Below, one piece after another: positions 35,709 through 43,853 of a stretch of DNA of 64,000 nt. The stretch covers positions 62,001-126,000 of the forward strand of contig NZ_PNXY01000001.1 of the NCBI RefSeq assembly GCF_002879865.1. The letters are read 5' to 3'. The stretch's first letter is position 1; the number at the start of each line of letters is the position of its first letter. The stretch comes from Paraburkholderia rhynchosiae (GTDB lineage: Bacteria; Pseudomonadota; Gammaproteobacteria; Burkholderiales; Burkholderiaceae). Both the position numbers and the translations under genes were made by a program. The notes beneath the pieces were generated by a model. It ran no database searches. It had not been told where the DNA came from and was given only the letters and a program-made list of their open reading frames with translations.

Positions 35709-36461
35709 TCAACACGCCTCAATCATCAACGCATCCAGCTTGAACGAGCCGTCTTCCTTCACGTCGAAATATTGCCGCACTTCATCCGGCGAATCGCGCC
35801 ACAGCGACTGAATCGCCACGATGCGCGGCTCGGGCGTGCGCATACGCGCCACCCACGAACTGAACTCGATGTCGATGCGCCAACGCTCGCGAATCGACGC
35901 ATTGAAACCCGCGGCTTCGAACAGCGCGATCCATTCGTCGGCGCGGTAATCGCGGATATGCGAGCCGTCGCGCAACAGCTCGATTGCCTGAATATGCGTG
36001 TCGAGCAGCGGATGGTCGATGCCCGCGATATCGATGAACAGCACCTTGCCGTCCGGCTTCAGCACGCGCCGCACTTCGGCAAGCGCGGGCGCGACGTCGT
36101 GCCAGTGATGCGCGCTCATCCGGCTGATGACCCAATCGAACGTGTGATCGTCGAACGGCAGTTTTTCCGCCGCGCCCTGCTGCGTGCGGATGTTCGCGAA
36201 GCCGCGATCCTTCGCCGCGCCTTCGACCGTTGCGAGCATGGGCGCGGCGATGTCGTAGGCGACCACTTCTTTCGCGTGTGGCGCGACTGCGAAGCTCGCG
36301 TGGCCCGCGCCGCAGCCCATGTCGAGCACCGTCGCGTCCGGCGTCGCGGCGATCGATTCGGCCAGTGCGCGCAGATCGGCGCCGGTTGCGTGGGTCGGAC
36401 TCGTTAAATAGGCGGCGGCGGTCGAGCCAAAGGCGTCGGCGACCTGATCGTGATGCTTCAT
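35709..36461 (-). CDS. Class I SAM-dependent methyltransferase (UbiE/Coq5-like)
   Basis: 250 residues. SAM-binding motif I is VLDMGCGAGHASFAV (about 45-59), followed by the acidic ribose-binding position in VVAYDIAAPML, motif II PFDDHTFDWVISRMSAHHWH, and the post-motif LKPDGKVLFIDIAG. The family methylates small molecules or lipids; the specific acceptor is not evident. The gene is monocistronic on the minus strand and divergent from an MmyB-type regulator, with tandem palindromes in the gap, suggesting that the regulator controls it. Confidence 0.88.
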   Translation of the reverse strand: MKHHDQVADAFGSTAAAYLTSPTHATGADLRALAESIAATPDATVLDMGCGAGHASFAVAPHAKEVVAYDIAAPMLATVEGAAKDRGFANIRTQQGAAEKLPFDDHTFDWVISRMSAHHWHDVAPALAEVRRVLKPDGKVLFIDIAGIDHPLLDTHIQAIELLRDGSHIRDYRADEWIALFEAAGFNASIRERWRIDIEFSSWVARMRTPEPRIVAIQSLWRDSPDEVRQYFDVKEDGSFKLDALMIEAC

Positions 36462-36557
36462 GGAAGGCTCCGGTTGTCTGCGTGGGTCTACGTAGGTCTG
36501 TGTAGGTAGCGTTGCGAGGCGTGCTTTCGCTTCTGCCGTTTTTTGCCACTACGCCGC

Positions 36558-36563
36558 TACAAT
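36558..36563 (+). promoter_or_regulatory. -10 element for the MmyB-type regulator
   Basis: TACAAT on the plus strand, 80 bases before the regulator's start. The -35 position (TGCCGT at 36535-36540, 17-base spacer) is a weak match. The transcription start would fall just before the palindrome at 36575. Confidence 0.4.
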
Positions 36564-36574
36564 AGAGCCCGCCG

Positions 36575-36616
36575 TGTACCGGTACAAGTTAAGCAATTAT
36601 TCTGGTATCTATACCA
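36575..36616. promoter_or_regulatory. Tandem palindromes in front of the MmyB-type regulator
   Basis: TGTACCGGTACA (36575-36586) is a perfect 12-base palindrome, and TGGTATCTATACCA (36603-36616) is a perfect 6-2-6 inverted repeat. Both are built from GGTA/TACC half-sites. They lie between the divergent methyltransferase and regulator genes, 27-68 bases before the regulator start, a position suited to autorepression. Confidence 0.6.
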
Positions 36617-36642
36617 CCCTCCTCACGCGCCGCAACAATCGA

Positions 36643-37467
36643 ATGATCACGCGAACCAGCACGCCGTCTTCCGCCGACCAGCCGCCGCCGCTCGACGCCA
36701 CGCCCGCGCGCGCGCTCGGCGACTTCATCCGCGCGCATCGCGAACGGCTTTCGCCGCAAGCGGTCGGCCTGCCGCCGGGTCCGCGCCGCCGCACGCCGGG
36801 TTTGCGTCGCGAGGAAGTAGCACAACTGTGCGGCGTGAGTCCGACCTGGTACACGTGGATCGAGCAAGGGCGCCCGGTTTCCGCTTCCGCCGATGCACTC
36901 GCGCGCATCGCGGTCGCGCTGCAATTGTCGCGCGCAGAGCGGGCGTATCTGTTCGAACTGGCCGCCCAACGCGATCCGGCCGAGCCCGATCCGGCCGCCG
37001 CCGATGCGCCGGCCACGCTGCTCGAAACCGTGCAGCTCGTGAATGCGCCGGCCTATGTGCTCGACCGTCAATGGAATGCGCTTGCGTGGAACGAGCGCGC
37101 CGCCGGTCTTTTCGTCGGCTGGCTGGATGGCGCGCATGACCGCAATCTGCTGCGCTACACGTTCACGGAATCGGCGGCGCGCGAGTTGATCGTCGATTGG
37201 GAAACGCGCGCGCGGCGGCTTGCCGCAGAATTTCGCGCCGATTCGATCCGCCATCTGAACGACGCACCCACGCGAGCGCTGATCGATTCGCTGACGGCCG
37301 CGAGCGACGCGTTCGCGCGCTTCTGGGCTTCGCAGGATGTCGGCGGCCGCGAAGGCGGAAGGCGCGAATTCAACCATCCGCGCGATGGCCGTCTCGTCTA
37401 CGATCAGATCACGTTCAAGCCCGCGCATCGCGAGGATTTGAAGCTCGTTGTGCTGGTGCGGGAATAG
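36643..37467 (+). CDS. XRE-family regulator with MmyB-like ligand-binding domain
   Basis: 274 residues from the ATG at 36643; a GTG at 36574 would put the tandem palindromes inside the gene and is rejected. Residues about 17-90 are a helix-turn-helix with the family's marker RRTPGLRREEVAQLCGVS and WYTWIEQGRPVSASADALAR. Residues 115-274 are the PAS-like MmyB domain (NAPAYVLDRQWNALAWNERA, then a conserved FTESAARELIVDWE, and FNHPRDGRLVYDQITF), which in characterised members binds a fatty-acid-like ligand. It probably represses itself and the divergent methyltransferase. Strongly divergent promoter layout supports this. Confidence 0.9.
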   Translation: MITRTSTPSSADQPPPLDATPARALGDFIRAHRERLSPQAVGLPPGPRRRTPGLRREEVAQLCGVSPTWYTWIEQGRPVSASADALARIAVALQLSRAERAYLFELAAQRDPAEPDPAAADAPATLLETVQLVNAPAYVLDRQWNALAWNERAAGLFVGWLDGAHDRNLLRYTFTESAARELIVDWETRARRLAAEFRADSIRHLNDAPTRALIDSLTAASDAFARFWASQDVGGREGGRREFNHPRDGRLVYDQITFKPAHREDLKLVVLVRE

Positions 37468-37637
37468 AGCGCTGCCTCGCACCGACCGCACAGTCCGCCC
37501 GAAGCGCCCCCGTTCACACGACGGCCACGCCTCCCGCCAGTGTTAAAATCCTTCTCTTTCTTCGCTTCGGTGGCGCCTTTGCATACCTGCCATGTGCACC
37601 CGCGCCGTCAGCCTCTGCACCGCTCGACCTCTTGCCC

Positions 37638-37669
37638 CTTAACTGCCGCGTAACTGCCGCTTAACTGCC
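37638..37669 (+). repeat. Three-copy TAACTGCCGC-like repeat before argH
   Basis: TTAACTGCCGCG, TAACTGCCGCT and TAACTGCCCA follow one another just ahead of the argH start (37677). The repeats leave no obvious ribosome-binding site; they may simply be local duplication. Confidence 0.55.
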
Positions 37670-37676
37670 CAACACC

Positions 37677-39083
37677 ATGACGTCCCAACTGCACAAAAAA
37701 GGCGAAGCCTGGTCGGCTCGCTTCTCGGAGCCGATGTCGGAACTCGTCAAACGCTACACGTCGTCGGTTTTCTTCGACAAGCGTCTGGCGCTCGTCGACA
37801 TTGAAGGGTCGCTCGCGCACGCCTCGATGCTGGCCGCGCAGAAGATCATCGCCGCCGACGACCTCGCCGCGATTCAACGCGGCATGGCGCAGATCAAGGG
37901 CGAGATCGAGCGAGGCGAGTTCGAATGGCAACTGGATCTCGAAGACGTCCATCTGAACATCGAAGCGCGCCTGACGGCGCTGATCGGCGATGCCGGCAAG
38001 CGCCTTCACACGGGCCGCTCGCGTAACGACCAGGTCGCGACCGACATCCGCCTCTGGCTTCGCGGCGAGATCGACCGGATCGGCGAGTTGCTGAAGGAAC
38101 TGCGCACGGCGCTCCTCGATATGGCGGAGAAGAACGCGTCGACCATCATGCCCGGCTTCACGCACTTGCAGGTCGCGCAGCCCGTCACGTTCGGCCATCA
38201 CCTGCTTGCCTACGTCGAAATGTTTTCGCGCGACGCTGAGCGCATGCTCGATTGCCGCAAGCGCGTGAACCGTCTGCCGCTCGGCGCGGCGGCACTCGCC
38301 GGCACGAGCTATCCGATCGACCGTCACGCGGTAGCGAAGACGCTCGGCTTCGACGGCATCTGCGCGAATTCGCTGGATGCAGTGTCCGACCGCGACTTCG
38401 CGATCGAATTCACGGCTGCGTCGGCACTCGTCATGACGCACATCTCGCGCTTCTCGGAAGAGCTCGTGCTGTGGATGAGCCCGCGCGTCGGCTTCATCGA
38501 TCTGGCTGACCGCTTCTGCACCGGCTCGTCGATCATGCCGCAGAAGAAGAACCCGGACGTACCCGAACTCGCGCGCGGCAAGACCGGTCGTGTGAACGGT
38601 CACCTGATGGCGCTGCTCACGCTGATGAAGGGCCAGCCACTTGCGTACAACAAGGACAATCAGGAAGACAAGGAACCGCTGTTCGACACCGTCGACACGG
38701 TGGCCGATACGCTGCGCATCTTCGCTGAAATGGTGGCGGGTATTTCGGTGAAGCCGCAAGCCATGCGCGATGCCGCATTGCAAGGCTTCTCGACGGCGAC
38801 CGATCTGGCCGACTACCTCGTCAAGCGCGGCCTGCCGTTCCGCGACGCGCACGAAGCCGTTGCGCTGGCCGTGCGTATCTGCGCGGACCGCGGCTGCGAT
38901 CTCGCGGATCTCACGCTCGACGAAATGCGCGCGGAATTGCCGAACGTCGCGCATCTGATTGGCGACGACGTGTTCTCGTATCTGACGCTCGAAGGTTCGG
39001 TCGCGAGCCGCAATCATGCGGGCGGCACCGCGCCCGAGCAGGTGCTCGCGGCGGTCCAGGCTGCACGGCAAGCGTTGAAGTAA
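37677..39083 (+). CDS. argH: Argininosuccinate lyase
   Basis: 468 residues. It cleaves argininosuccinate to arginine and fumarate, the last step of arginine synthesis, as a cytosolic homotetramer. The fumarase/aspartase superfamily signature [12 protein letters not shown] begins at residue 283 and contains the catalytic serine loop; [11 protein letters not shown] and [15 protein letters not shown] are the other two active-site stretches. The start ATG lies after a short direct-repeat stretch without an evident Shine-Dalgarno sequence. It is monocistronic here, with a terminator 46 bases after the stop. No other arg gene is near. Confidence 0.97.
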   Translation: MTSQLHKKGEAWSARFSEPMSELVKRYTSSVFFDKRLALVDIEGSLAHASMLAAQKIIAADDLAAIQRGMAQIKGEIERGEFEWQLDLEDVHLNIEARLTALIGDAGKRLHTGRSRNDQVATDIRLWLRGEIDRIGELLKELRTALLDMAEKNASTIMPGFTHLQVAQPVTFGHHLLAYVEMFSRDAERMLDCRKRVNRLPLGAAALAGTSYPIDRHAVAKTLGFDGICANSLDAVSDRDFAIEFTAASALVMTHISRFSEELVLWMSPRVGFIDLADRFCTGSSIMPQKKNPDVPELARGKTGRVNGHLMALLTLMKGQPLAYNKDNQEDKEPLFDTVDTVADTLRIFAEMVAGISVKPQAMRDAALQGFSTATDLADYLVKRGLPFRDAHEAVALAVRICADRGCDLADLTLDEMRAELPNVAHLIGDDVFSYLTLEGSVASRNHAGGTAPEQVLAAVQAARQALK

Positions 39084-39129
39084 AGCGTTGCGCGCCCACA
39101 TTCGGCGCGCTCATGCGCGGCAAATTGCG

Positions 39130-39161
39130 AAGGCGAACTCGTTGGCGAGTTCGCCTTTTTT
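39130..39161 (+). terminator. Terminator after argH
   Basis: AAGGCGAACTCG (39130-39141) pairs perfectly with CGAGTTCGCCTT (39146-39157) over a four-base loop and is followed by TTTTTC. Confidence 0.93.
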
Positions 39162-39261
39162 CTTTGGTGGTCGTGGCCGCATACGGGGGCGAACGCGGAT
39201 TGAAACCCCGCGGTTTTTGACTACCATCCAAGATAGGTTCCGCCCTTTGTCGTGGTCCATC

Positions 39262-39798
39262 ATGCTTACCCGCACGCGCTCCTTCCGCACTCTGACTGAA
39301 TGCAACACCCCCCGCGTCTGCGCATGGTTGCCACGCTCGCGCGGCACCGCATTAATGGCGTTGCTGGCACTCGCTTTCGCCGGCTGCACCTTCACACCGC
39401 CGACACGACCGGTCGTCACGACGCCGCCCGCTGCGGTCAACAGCTTGACGCTCGATCAATATCGCGATGCCGTCGCGCGCCGCATCATCGAGCGCAATCC
39501 TTCGTACGTGTTGCGCGGCAAACCGCAAGCGATGCTGCGCTCGCTCGTCGTCGTGTCGTTCACGGTCGATCGCAATGGGCAGGTGGTGGAGTCGTCGGTG
39601 TATCGCACGAACGGCGACGACGAAGCCGAACGCACCGCGCTCGCCACTCTGCGACGTGCGTCTCCACTGCCATTGCCGCCAGGCAAATTGTTGAACGGCC
39701 GAGGCCAAGTCGAGCTATTCGAAGACTGGCTCTTCAACGACGACGGCAAGTTCCAGTTGCGCGAACTCGCCTCGCCGCAAGAGCTGACCATCGACTGA
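39262..39798 (+). CDS. Lipoprotein with TonB-like C-terminal domain
   Basis: 178 residues from the ATG at 39262. A signal segment with lipobox LAFAGC (TALMALLALAFAGC) indicates lipid modification. A Pro/Thr-rich stretch follows (PPTRPVVTTPPAAV), and the remainder, RSLVVVSFTVDRNGQVVESS to LRRASPLPLPPGKL, fits the TonB C-terminal fold used by energy-transducer-like proteins. Unlike TonB it would be lipid-anchored rather than a transmembrane protein, so it may be a periplasmic adaptor rather than an energy transducer; no exbBD is nearby. It is followed by a strong promoter at 39827. Confidence 0.78.
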   Translation: MLTRTRSFRTLTECNTPRVCAWLPRSRGTALMALLALAFAGCTFTPPTRPVVTTPPAAVNSLTLDQYRDAVARRIIERNPSYVLRGKPQAMLRSLVVVSFTVDRNGQVVESSVYRTNGDDEAERTALATLRRASPLPLPPGKLLNGRGQVELFEDWLFNDDGKFQLRELASPQELTID

Positions 39799-40217
39799 AC
39801 GCGGCCTGGCCGATCGGCTAGCCGCCTTGCTGCGCGAGCGCCGCGCTCGCTATAATTTTCCGATTCCCTCGCCGGAGCCTTCCGGTATGGCTCAGGCCGC
39901 CCGCTCATCCGCGGCGCGGTTCGCAGCCGATTGTCGCGGCGCCGCGCTATCCGCGAGCGTCACGCAAGATCCTCGTTGCTTTGTTGCCTCGTTGCTTTGT
40001 TGTCATGCACGCTGACAACGCGCGCATTCGCGCGCGAGCCGCAACGGCCGGCGTTGTATGCTGCCAAAGCGTCGCGCGTCGGATCGACTGCAAAAGCAAA
40101 CTCGAAGCACCCGGGCAATTCGACACGAGCGCGCACGAACCTGAACAAAGATGCCGATTGAGCACGCCGGCGCCATCGCGCGGCGCATGCCGGCATCACG
40201 ATATATGGAGACCTTGC
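39799..40217 (+). other. Leader region of the MHS transporter gene, with possible small ORFs
   Basis: 419 bases. A good sigma-70 promoter at 39827-39856 is followed by a long untranslated stretch. An ATG at 39887 with GGAG nine bases upstream opens a 42-codon frame (MAQAARSSAARFAADCRGAA...). In the next frame from about 39965 a signal-peptide-like segment appears, SSLLCCLVALLSCTLTTRAF, cleavable after AFA and followed by a basic tail ending NLNKDAD at 40161. Joining the two would need a frameshift. Either a leader peptide, a small exported protein or a decayed gene is possible. Confidence 0.4.
39827..39856 (+). promoter_or_regulatory. Sigma-70 promoter
   Basis: TTGCTG (39827-39832), 18-base spacer, and a perfect TATAAT (39851-39856). 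It lies just after the lipoprotein gene and would drive the leader region and the MHS transporter gene. Confidence 0.65.
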
Positions 40218-41525
40218 ATGTCCACATCGCCGATTTCCGCGGCCGAGCCCAATGCGGCTGGGCAGACCAACAGCGCGCGAATCATCTTCGCGAGCTTCAT
40301 CGGCACCGCGATCGAGTTCTACGATTTCTATGTCTATGCGACCGCCGCGGCGCTCGTCATCGGCCCAGTGTTTTTTCCGCATGGCTCGGCAACGGCTCAG
40401 GCCTTGTCGGCTTTCGTCACGTTCGGCATCGCGTTCGTCGCGCGACCCATCGGCTCGTTCCTGTTCGGCCACTTCGGCGACCGCATCGGCCGTAAATCGA
40501 CACTGGTCGCCTCGCTGCTCGTGATGGGCGTCTCCACCACGCTGATCGGCTTCGTGCCGGGCTACGACTCGATCGGCAGTCTTGCACCGATCCTGCTGTG
40601 CATCTTGCGCTTCGGCCAGGGCATCGGGCTCGGCGGCGAATGGGGTGGCGCAGCGCTGCTCGCCACCGAAAACGCGCCGCCCGGCAAGCGCGGCTGGTTC
40701 GGCATGTTCCCGCAACTTGGTCCGTCGGTCGGCTTTCTCGCCTCCAACGGATTGTTCTTCGCGCTCGCGATGTCGTTGAGCGATGAGCAATTCCGCAGTT
40801 GGGGCTGGCGCGTGCCGTTCCTCGTCAGCGCGGTGCTGGTCGCGCTGGGCCTCTATGTGCGCCTGAAGATTGCTGAAACGCCGGCCTTCCAGGCCGCTAT
40901 CGAACGGCAGGAACGCGTGAAGGTGCCGATCGCGACGCTGTTGTCGCGGCATTGGCTGCCCATGCTGCTGGGCGCGCTGGCGATGGTGGTCTGCTACACG
41001 CTGTTCTACAACGCGACCACTTTTTCGCTGTCGTACGGCGTGTCGGTGCTGCACATTCCGCGGCAGACCTTCCTCGGGCTGCTGTGCATCGCGGTAGTAT
41101 TCATGGCGCTCGCGACGCCGCTCTCGGCATGGGCAAGCGACCGCTACGGCCGCAAGCCGGTGCTGATCGTCGGCATCGTTGCGGCTGTGCTGTCGGGCTT
41201 CACCATGGCCCCGCTTCTCGGCAGCGGACAGACATCTCTTGTGCTGCTGTTTCTCATCATCGAACTGTTTCTGATGGGCGTGACGTTCGCGCCGATGGGC
41301 GCGCTGCTGCCCGAGCTGTTTCCCACCAACGTGCGTTATACCGGCGCAGGTGTGTCGTATAACCTGGGCGGGATTCTCGGCGCATCGGTCGCGCCGTACA
41401 TCGCGCAGATGCTCGCCGCGCGCGGCGGGCTACCGTGGGTCGGCGCGTATGTGTCGATCGCCGCAGCTGTTAGCATGATCGGCGTGTTGTGCATGCGCGA
41501 GACACGCGACTCGCGCATGATGTGA
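40218..41525 (+). CDS. MFS transporter, metabolite:H+ symporter (MHS) family
   Basis: 435 residues from the ATG at 40218, with TGGAG upstream. It has the MHS (ProP/ShiA/KgtP-like) signatures: IGTAIEFYDFYVYATAAALV in segment 1, GHFGDRIGRKSTLVASLLVM at loop 2-3, and RFGQGIGLGGEWGGAALLAT in segment 4. There are twelve membrane segments. The family imports osmolytes, shikimate, 2-oxoglutarate or other carboxylates with protons; substrate here unknown. It lies behind a long leader and is followed by a GC-rich hairpin. Confidence 0.92.
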   Translation: MSTSPISAAEPNAAGQTNSARIIFASFIGTAIEFYDFYVYATAAALVIGPVFFPHGSATAQALSAFVTFGIAFVARPIGSFLFGHFGDRIGRKSTLVASLLVMGVSTTLIGFVPGYDSIGSLAPILLCILRFGQGIGLGGEWGGAALLATENAPPGKRGWFGMFPQLGPSVGFLASNGLFFALAMSLSDEQFRSWGWRVPFLVSAVLVALGLYVRLKIAETPAFQAAIERQERVKVPIATLLSRHWLPMLLGALAMVVCYTLFYNATTFSLSYGVSVLHIPRQTFLGLLCIAVVFMALATPLSAWASDRYGRKPVLIVGIVAAVLSGFTMAPLLGSGQTSLVLLFLIIELFLMGVTFAPMGALLPELFPTNVRYTGAGVSYNLGGILGASVAPYIAQMLAARGGLPWVGAYVSIAAAVSMIGVLCMRETRDSRMM

Positions 41526-41540
41526 CGAGCTTGACCTGAC

Positions 41541-41580
41541 AGGCGGGGCGCGTCGGCGGTTTAACGCTGAAGCCCCGCCT
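41541..41580 (+). terminator. Hairpin after the MHS transporter gene
   Basis: AGGCGGGGC (41541-41549) pairs with GCCCCGCCT (41572-41580) with a 22-base loop, 16 bases after the stop. No T run follows directly, so termination efficiency is uncertain. Confidence 0.5.
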
Positions 41581-41611
41581 GGCGCACGTTTTCCTGAGTG
41601 AATCCCCTGCC

Positions 41612-41639
41612 TTGCGCGCTTTTTTGACTTGCCTATACT
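41612..41639 (+). promoter_or_regulatory. Promoter for the 59-residue membrane protein
   Basis: TTGCGC (41612-41617), 16-base spacer, TATACT (41634-41639). It runs straight into a three-copy 14-bp repeat. Confidence 0.45.
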
Positions 41640-41680
41640 CGGCTGAATAAGCTCGGCTGAATAAGCTCGACTCAAATAAG
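41638..41680 (+). repeat. Three-copy 14-bp tandem repeat
   Basis: CTCGGCTGAATAAG at 41638-41651 is repeated exactly at 41652-41665, followed by an imperfect 15-base copy (CTCGACTCAAATAAG) to 41680. It overlaps the end of the -10 element and fills the 5' leader of the small membrane protein gene. Confidence 0.85.
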
Positions 41681-41704
41681 TTCGTGGCGAACAGGGAGGC
41701 CCGG

Positions 41705-41884
41705 ATGAATCTTCATCTTCATAATGCCGACGTCGTAATGATCATTGCGCTCGCGCTGCTGTGTTCGCTGCTGCTCGCCCTGCGCTTTCGTCCAGCCACG
41801 TGGAAGGGCATTGTGGTCGAGGCGCTGGCGGCGAACGCGGCTGCCATCGCCGCAGTAATCGCGTTCGAAGTGCTGCTCGCATGA
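41705..41884 (+). CDS. Small membrane protein of unknown function
   Basis: 59 residues, ATG at 41705 with GGGAGG upstream, a good ribosome-binding site. Two hydrophobic helices are visible: DVVMIIALALLCSLLLAL (9-26) and a weaker one, VEALAANAAAIAAVIAFEVL (38-57), joined by the basic turn RFRPATWKG. No family recognised. A promoter and a direct repeat precede it. Confidence 0.65.
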   Translation: MNLHLHNADVVMIIALALLCSLLLALRFRPATWKGIVVEALAANAAAIAAVIAFEVLLA

Positions 41885-41945
41885 CGCCGAGGCAGCCACG
41901 GCCTGTTCGCGGTTCGCGACGCGCGGCTGCTGGGCAGCGCCGCGC

Positions 41946-42083
41946 TTAACGATAGTAGTAGCCGTGATGGTGGTAGTAGCCGCCACCGCCTCCGTAGTAG
42001 CCCGGTGCCGGAGCGACGATGCAGCCGCCCAGCGTGGTGGCGAGCACGGTGCCGGCGATCAGGGTCAGGATCAAGCGTTTCAT
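41946..42083 (-). CDS. Tiny Gly/Tyr/His-rich lipoprotein
   Basis: 45 residues from the ATG at 42083, with GGAG upstream. Residues 1-20 form a lipoprotein signal (MKRLILTLIAGTVLATTLGG followed by C21), giving a mature peptide of only 25 residues: CIVAPAPGYYG, a run of glycines, YYHHHGYYYR. The His/Tyr cluster could bind metal or associate with the cell wall. Short YY/HH-rich lipoproteins of this kind occur in Burkholderiaceae annotated only as hypothetical. It is convergent with the 59-residue membrane protein gene. Confidence 0.65.
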   Translation of the reverse strand: MKRLILTLIAGTVLATTLGGCIVAPAPGYYGGGGGYYHHHGYYYR

Positions 42084-42636
42084 ATTGTTCTCCGTCGAGT
42101 CAGATTCGTTCGAGAAATCCCGAATGACTCGATTGAACACGACGCGCGCTTCCCAGAACGTTGCCAGTTGTAAGGGAAGATCACACGTGTGTTACACGTT
42201 CGCCGGCGTTGTGCCGCTTTATCGAAGGCGGGCAAGACGGGCACACATCGGAATAAACCAGCGCCTATACTGACTTGAGCCTGCCGCCGCAGCGCGGGCC
42301 TGGCCGATGTTGCGTTGCGGGTCCCCGTTGCGATACCTGGCGCTAGCCAGATGCGGATCGCCAGAAGCGCGGACATCCGCGTGGTATCAAAACCAAGCCG
42401 CGGTGCACCGAGCGCAAACATGTCGGCTCAACGAAAAGCGACAGATTTAACAACCGTGTAATGAGCGCTCGCCGCTCGACCCGCACTTGCGCGGCACTTC
42501 GAATCTTCTTCGCCCGACGTTCCCCGACGCGGGCGTTTCAGGGGGCGTTACGTGACAGGGCCGGTTCGCATAGGCACCCTACGCGTCACGCCCTTTTCTT
42601 TTGAGCAAACGAATGCGGCCGCAAGACAAACCGCCC
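42084..42636. other. Gap between the small lipoprotein gene and waaC
   Basis: 553 bases without a supportable gene. It contains a CACACGTGTG palindrome (42182-42191) about 100 bases upstream of the lipoprotein start, and a six-base-pair stem CGCCCG/CGGGCG (42511-42516/42530-42535) followed by TTT. A CGTGAC/GTCACG pair (42551-42556/42585-42590) precedes CCCTTTTCTTTT on the plus strand. No coding-quality frame was found. Confidence 0.5.
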
Positions 42637-43641
42637 TCAGGCTGCGGCCGAACGGTGCTGCGCGGCGACGGCCTGCGGCCCGCTATGCACGTAGTCGATT
42701 GCATCGAGCACAGCGCTGATGGGCGGCACCGAAAAGCCGTCGCCGACCGACATCGAACGAAATGGCGCTTCCACGCCGCAATGCGACGGCGACGTCGCGA
42801 CGAAGATCATGACCGTGCGCTTTTGCAGCGCGTGCGCGAGATGGACGAAGCCGGTATCCGTGCCGACCACCAGCGCGCAGGCGTCGATCATTTGCGCGAT
42901 TTCCGTCACGCTCATCTTCGACAGAACGATCGAGCCCGGGACTTGCGCGGCGATTTGCTCCGCCTCGACGCGCTCGCCCTCCGAACCCCACGGCAAGACC
43001 ACGCGAAAGCCACGTTGCGCCAACTCCCTGCCGACTACTGCCCAATGCGTGAGCGGCCACTTCTTGTCGTCTTTCGATGTCGCGTGAAACAGCGCGGCGA
43101 CCGGTGCGTTCTCGCCCCGGAACGGCGGCTTTGCCGGCTCGGGCAAACGCAGGTTATAGACCGGCGGGCCTTCAACTTCGTAGCCCAACGCCTCGCCGGC
43201 GCTAATGCGCATGCCGTGCCACGCATTGCATTGCGGACGCGGACCGAACCGTCCGCTATAGGCAAACGCGGCGCCGCGTTCGCCCAGATCTTGAGACTGG
43301 TAGCCGATACGCCGTGACGAACGCGCGAGAAACGCGATAATCGCGCTTTTGTACACGCCGTGAATGTCGATGATGTAATCGTAGCGATGCGCGCGCAATG
43401 CCGAGACGGACTCGGCGATGGACTTGAAATCGGCCCACCGGCGCGCTTTCTTGAAGCGCCGCAGCGGGGCAAACAGCACGCGGTCGATGCCCTTGCACCA
43501 CTGCGCCACTTCGGCGAATGCTTCGTCCACGGCCCAATCCACCTGAACGCCGGGAAACGCGCGTTTGATATCCGCAACGACGGGCAGCGCTTGCACGATA
43601 TCGCCGAGTGAGGTGACCTTGACGATAAGGACTCGCTTCAT
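42637..43641 (-). CDS. waaC: Lipopolysaccharide heptosyltransferase I
   Basis: 334 residues from the ATG at 43641. It adds the first L-glycero-D-manno-heptose to Kdo2-lipid A at the cytoplasmic face of the inner membrane. The GT-B fold opens MKRVLIVKVTSLGDIVQALP, contains YDYIIDIHGVYKSAI, and has the C-terminal nucleotide-sugar region ALVVGTDTGFVHLAHAL with the heptosyltransferase motif around residue 265. Length fits WaaC. It is transcribed away from the CLC gene, and no other core-oligosaccharide gene is adjacent. Confidence 0.92.
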   Translation of the reverse strand: MKRVLIVKVTSLGDIVQALPVVADIKRAFPGVQVDWAVDEAFAEVAQWCKGIDRVLFAPLRRFKKARRWADFKSIAESVSALRAHRYDYIIDIHGVYKSAIIAFLARSSRRIGYQSQDLGERGAAFAYSGRFGPRPQCNAWHGMRISAGEALGYEVEGPPVYNLRLPEPAKPPFRGENAPVAALFHATSKDDKKWPLTHWAVVGRELAQRGFRVVLPWGSEGERVEAEQIAAQVPGSIVLSKMSVTEIAQMIDACALVVGTDTGFVHLAHALQKRTVMIFVATSPSHCGVEAPFRSMSVGDGFSVPPISAVLDAIDYVHSGPQAVAAQHRSAAA

Positions 43642-43853
43642 TGAAGGCCTTTGGTTGTTCAAAACGTCAAAGCATTTTAGCCGACGAATGGAATAGTCTT
43701 TGCGGAACCGGACAGTGCTGCCGGCCCACAATCAATACGGCGCGTTACATCGGCCGCCTTACAGTTTGCCTTTTTACTATATTTCAAAACACTTTCATAC
43801 GGTTTTGCATTATCTGCGAGCTTTATACTTAACCCTTTGCTCATCAGGTACTC

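Noticed and set aside
42080..42421. A 113-codon minus-strand frame extending over the small lipoprotein start
   Set aside because: Poor codon use and composition; the lipoprotein with its own GGAG and ATG in another frame is better supported.
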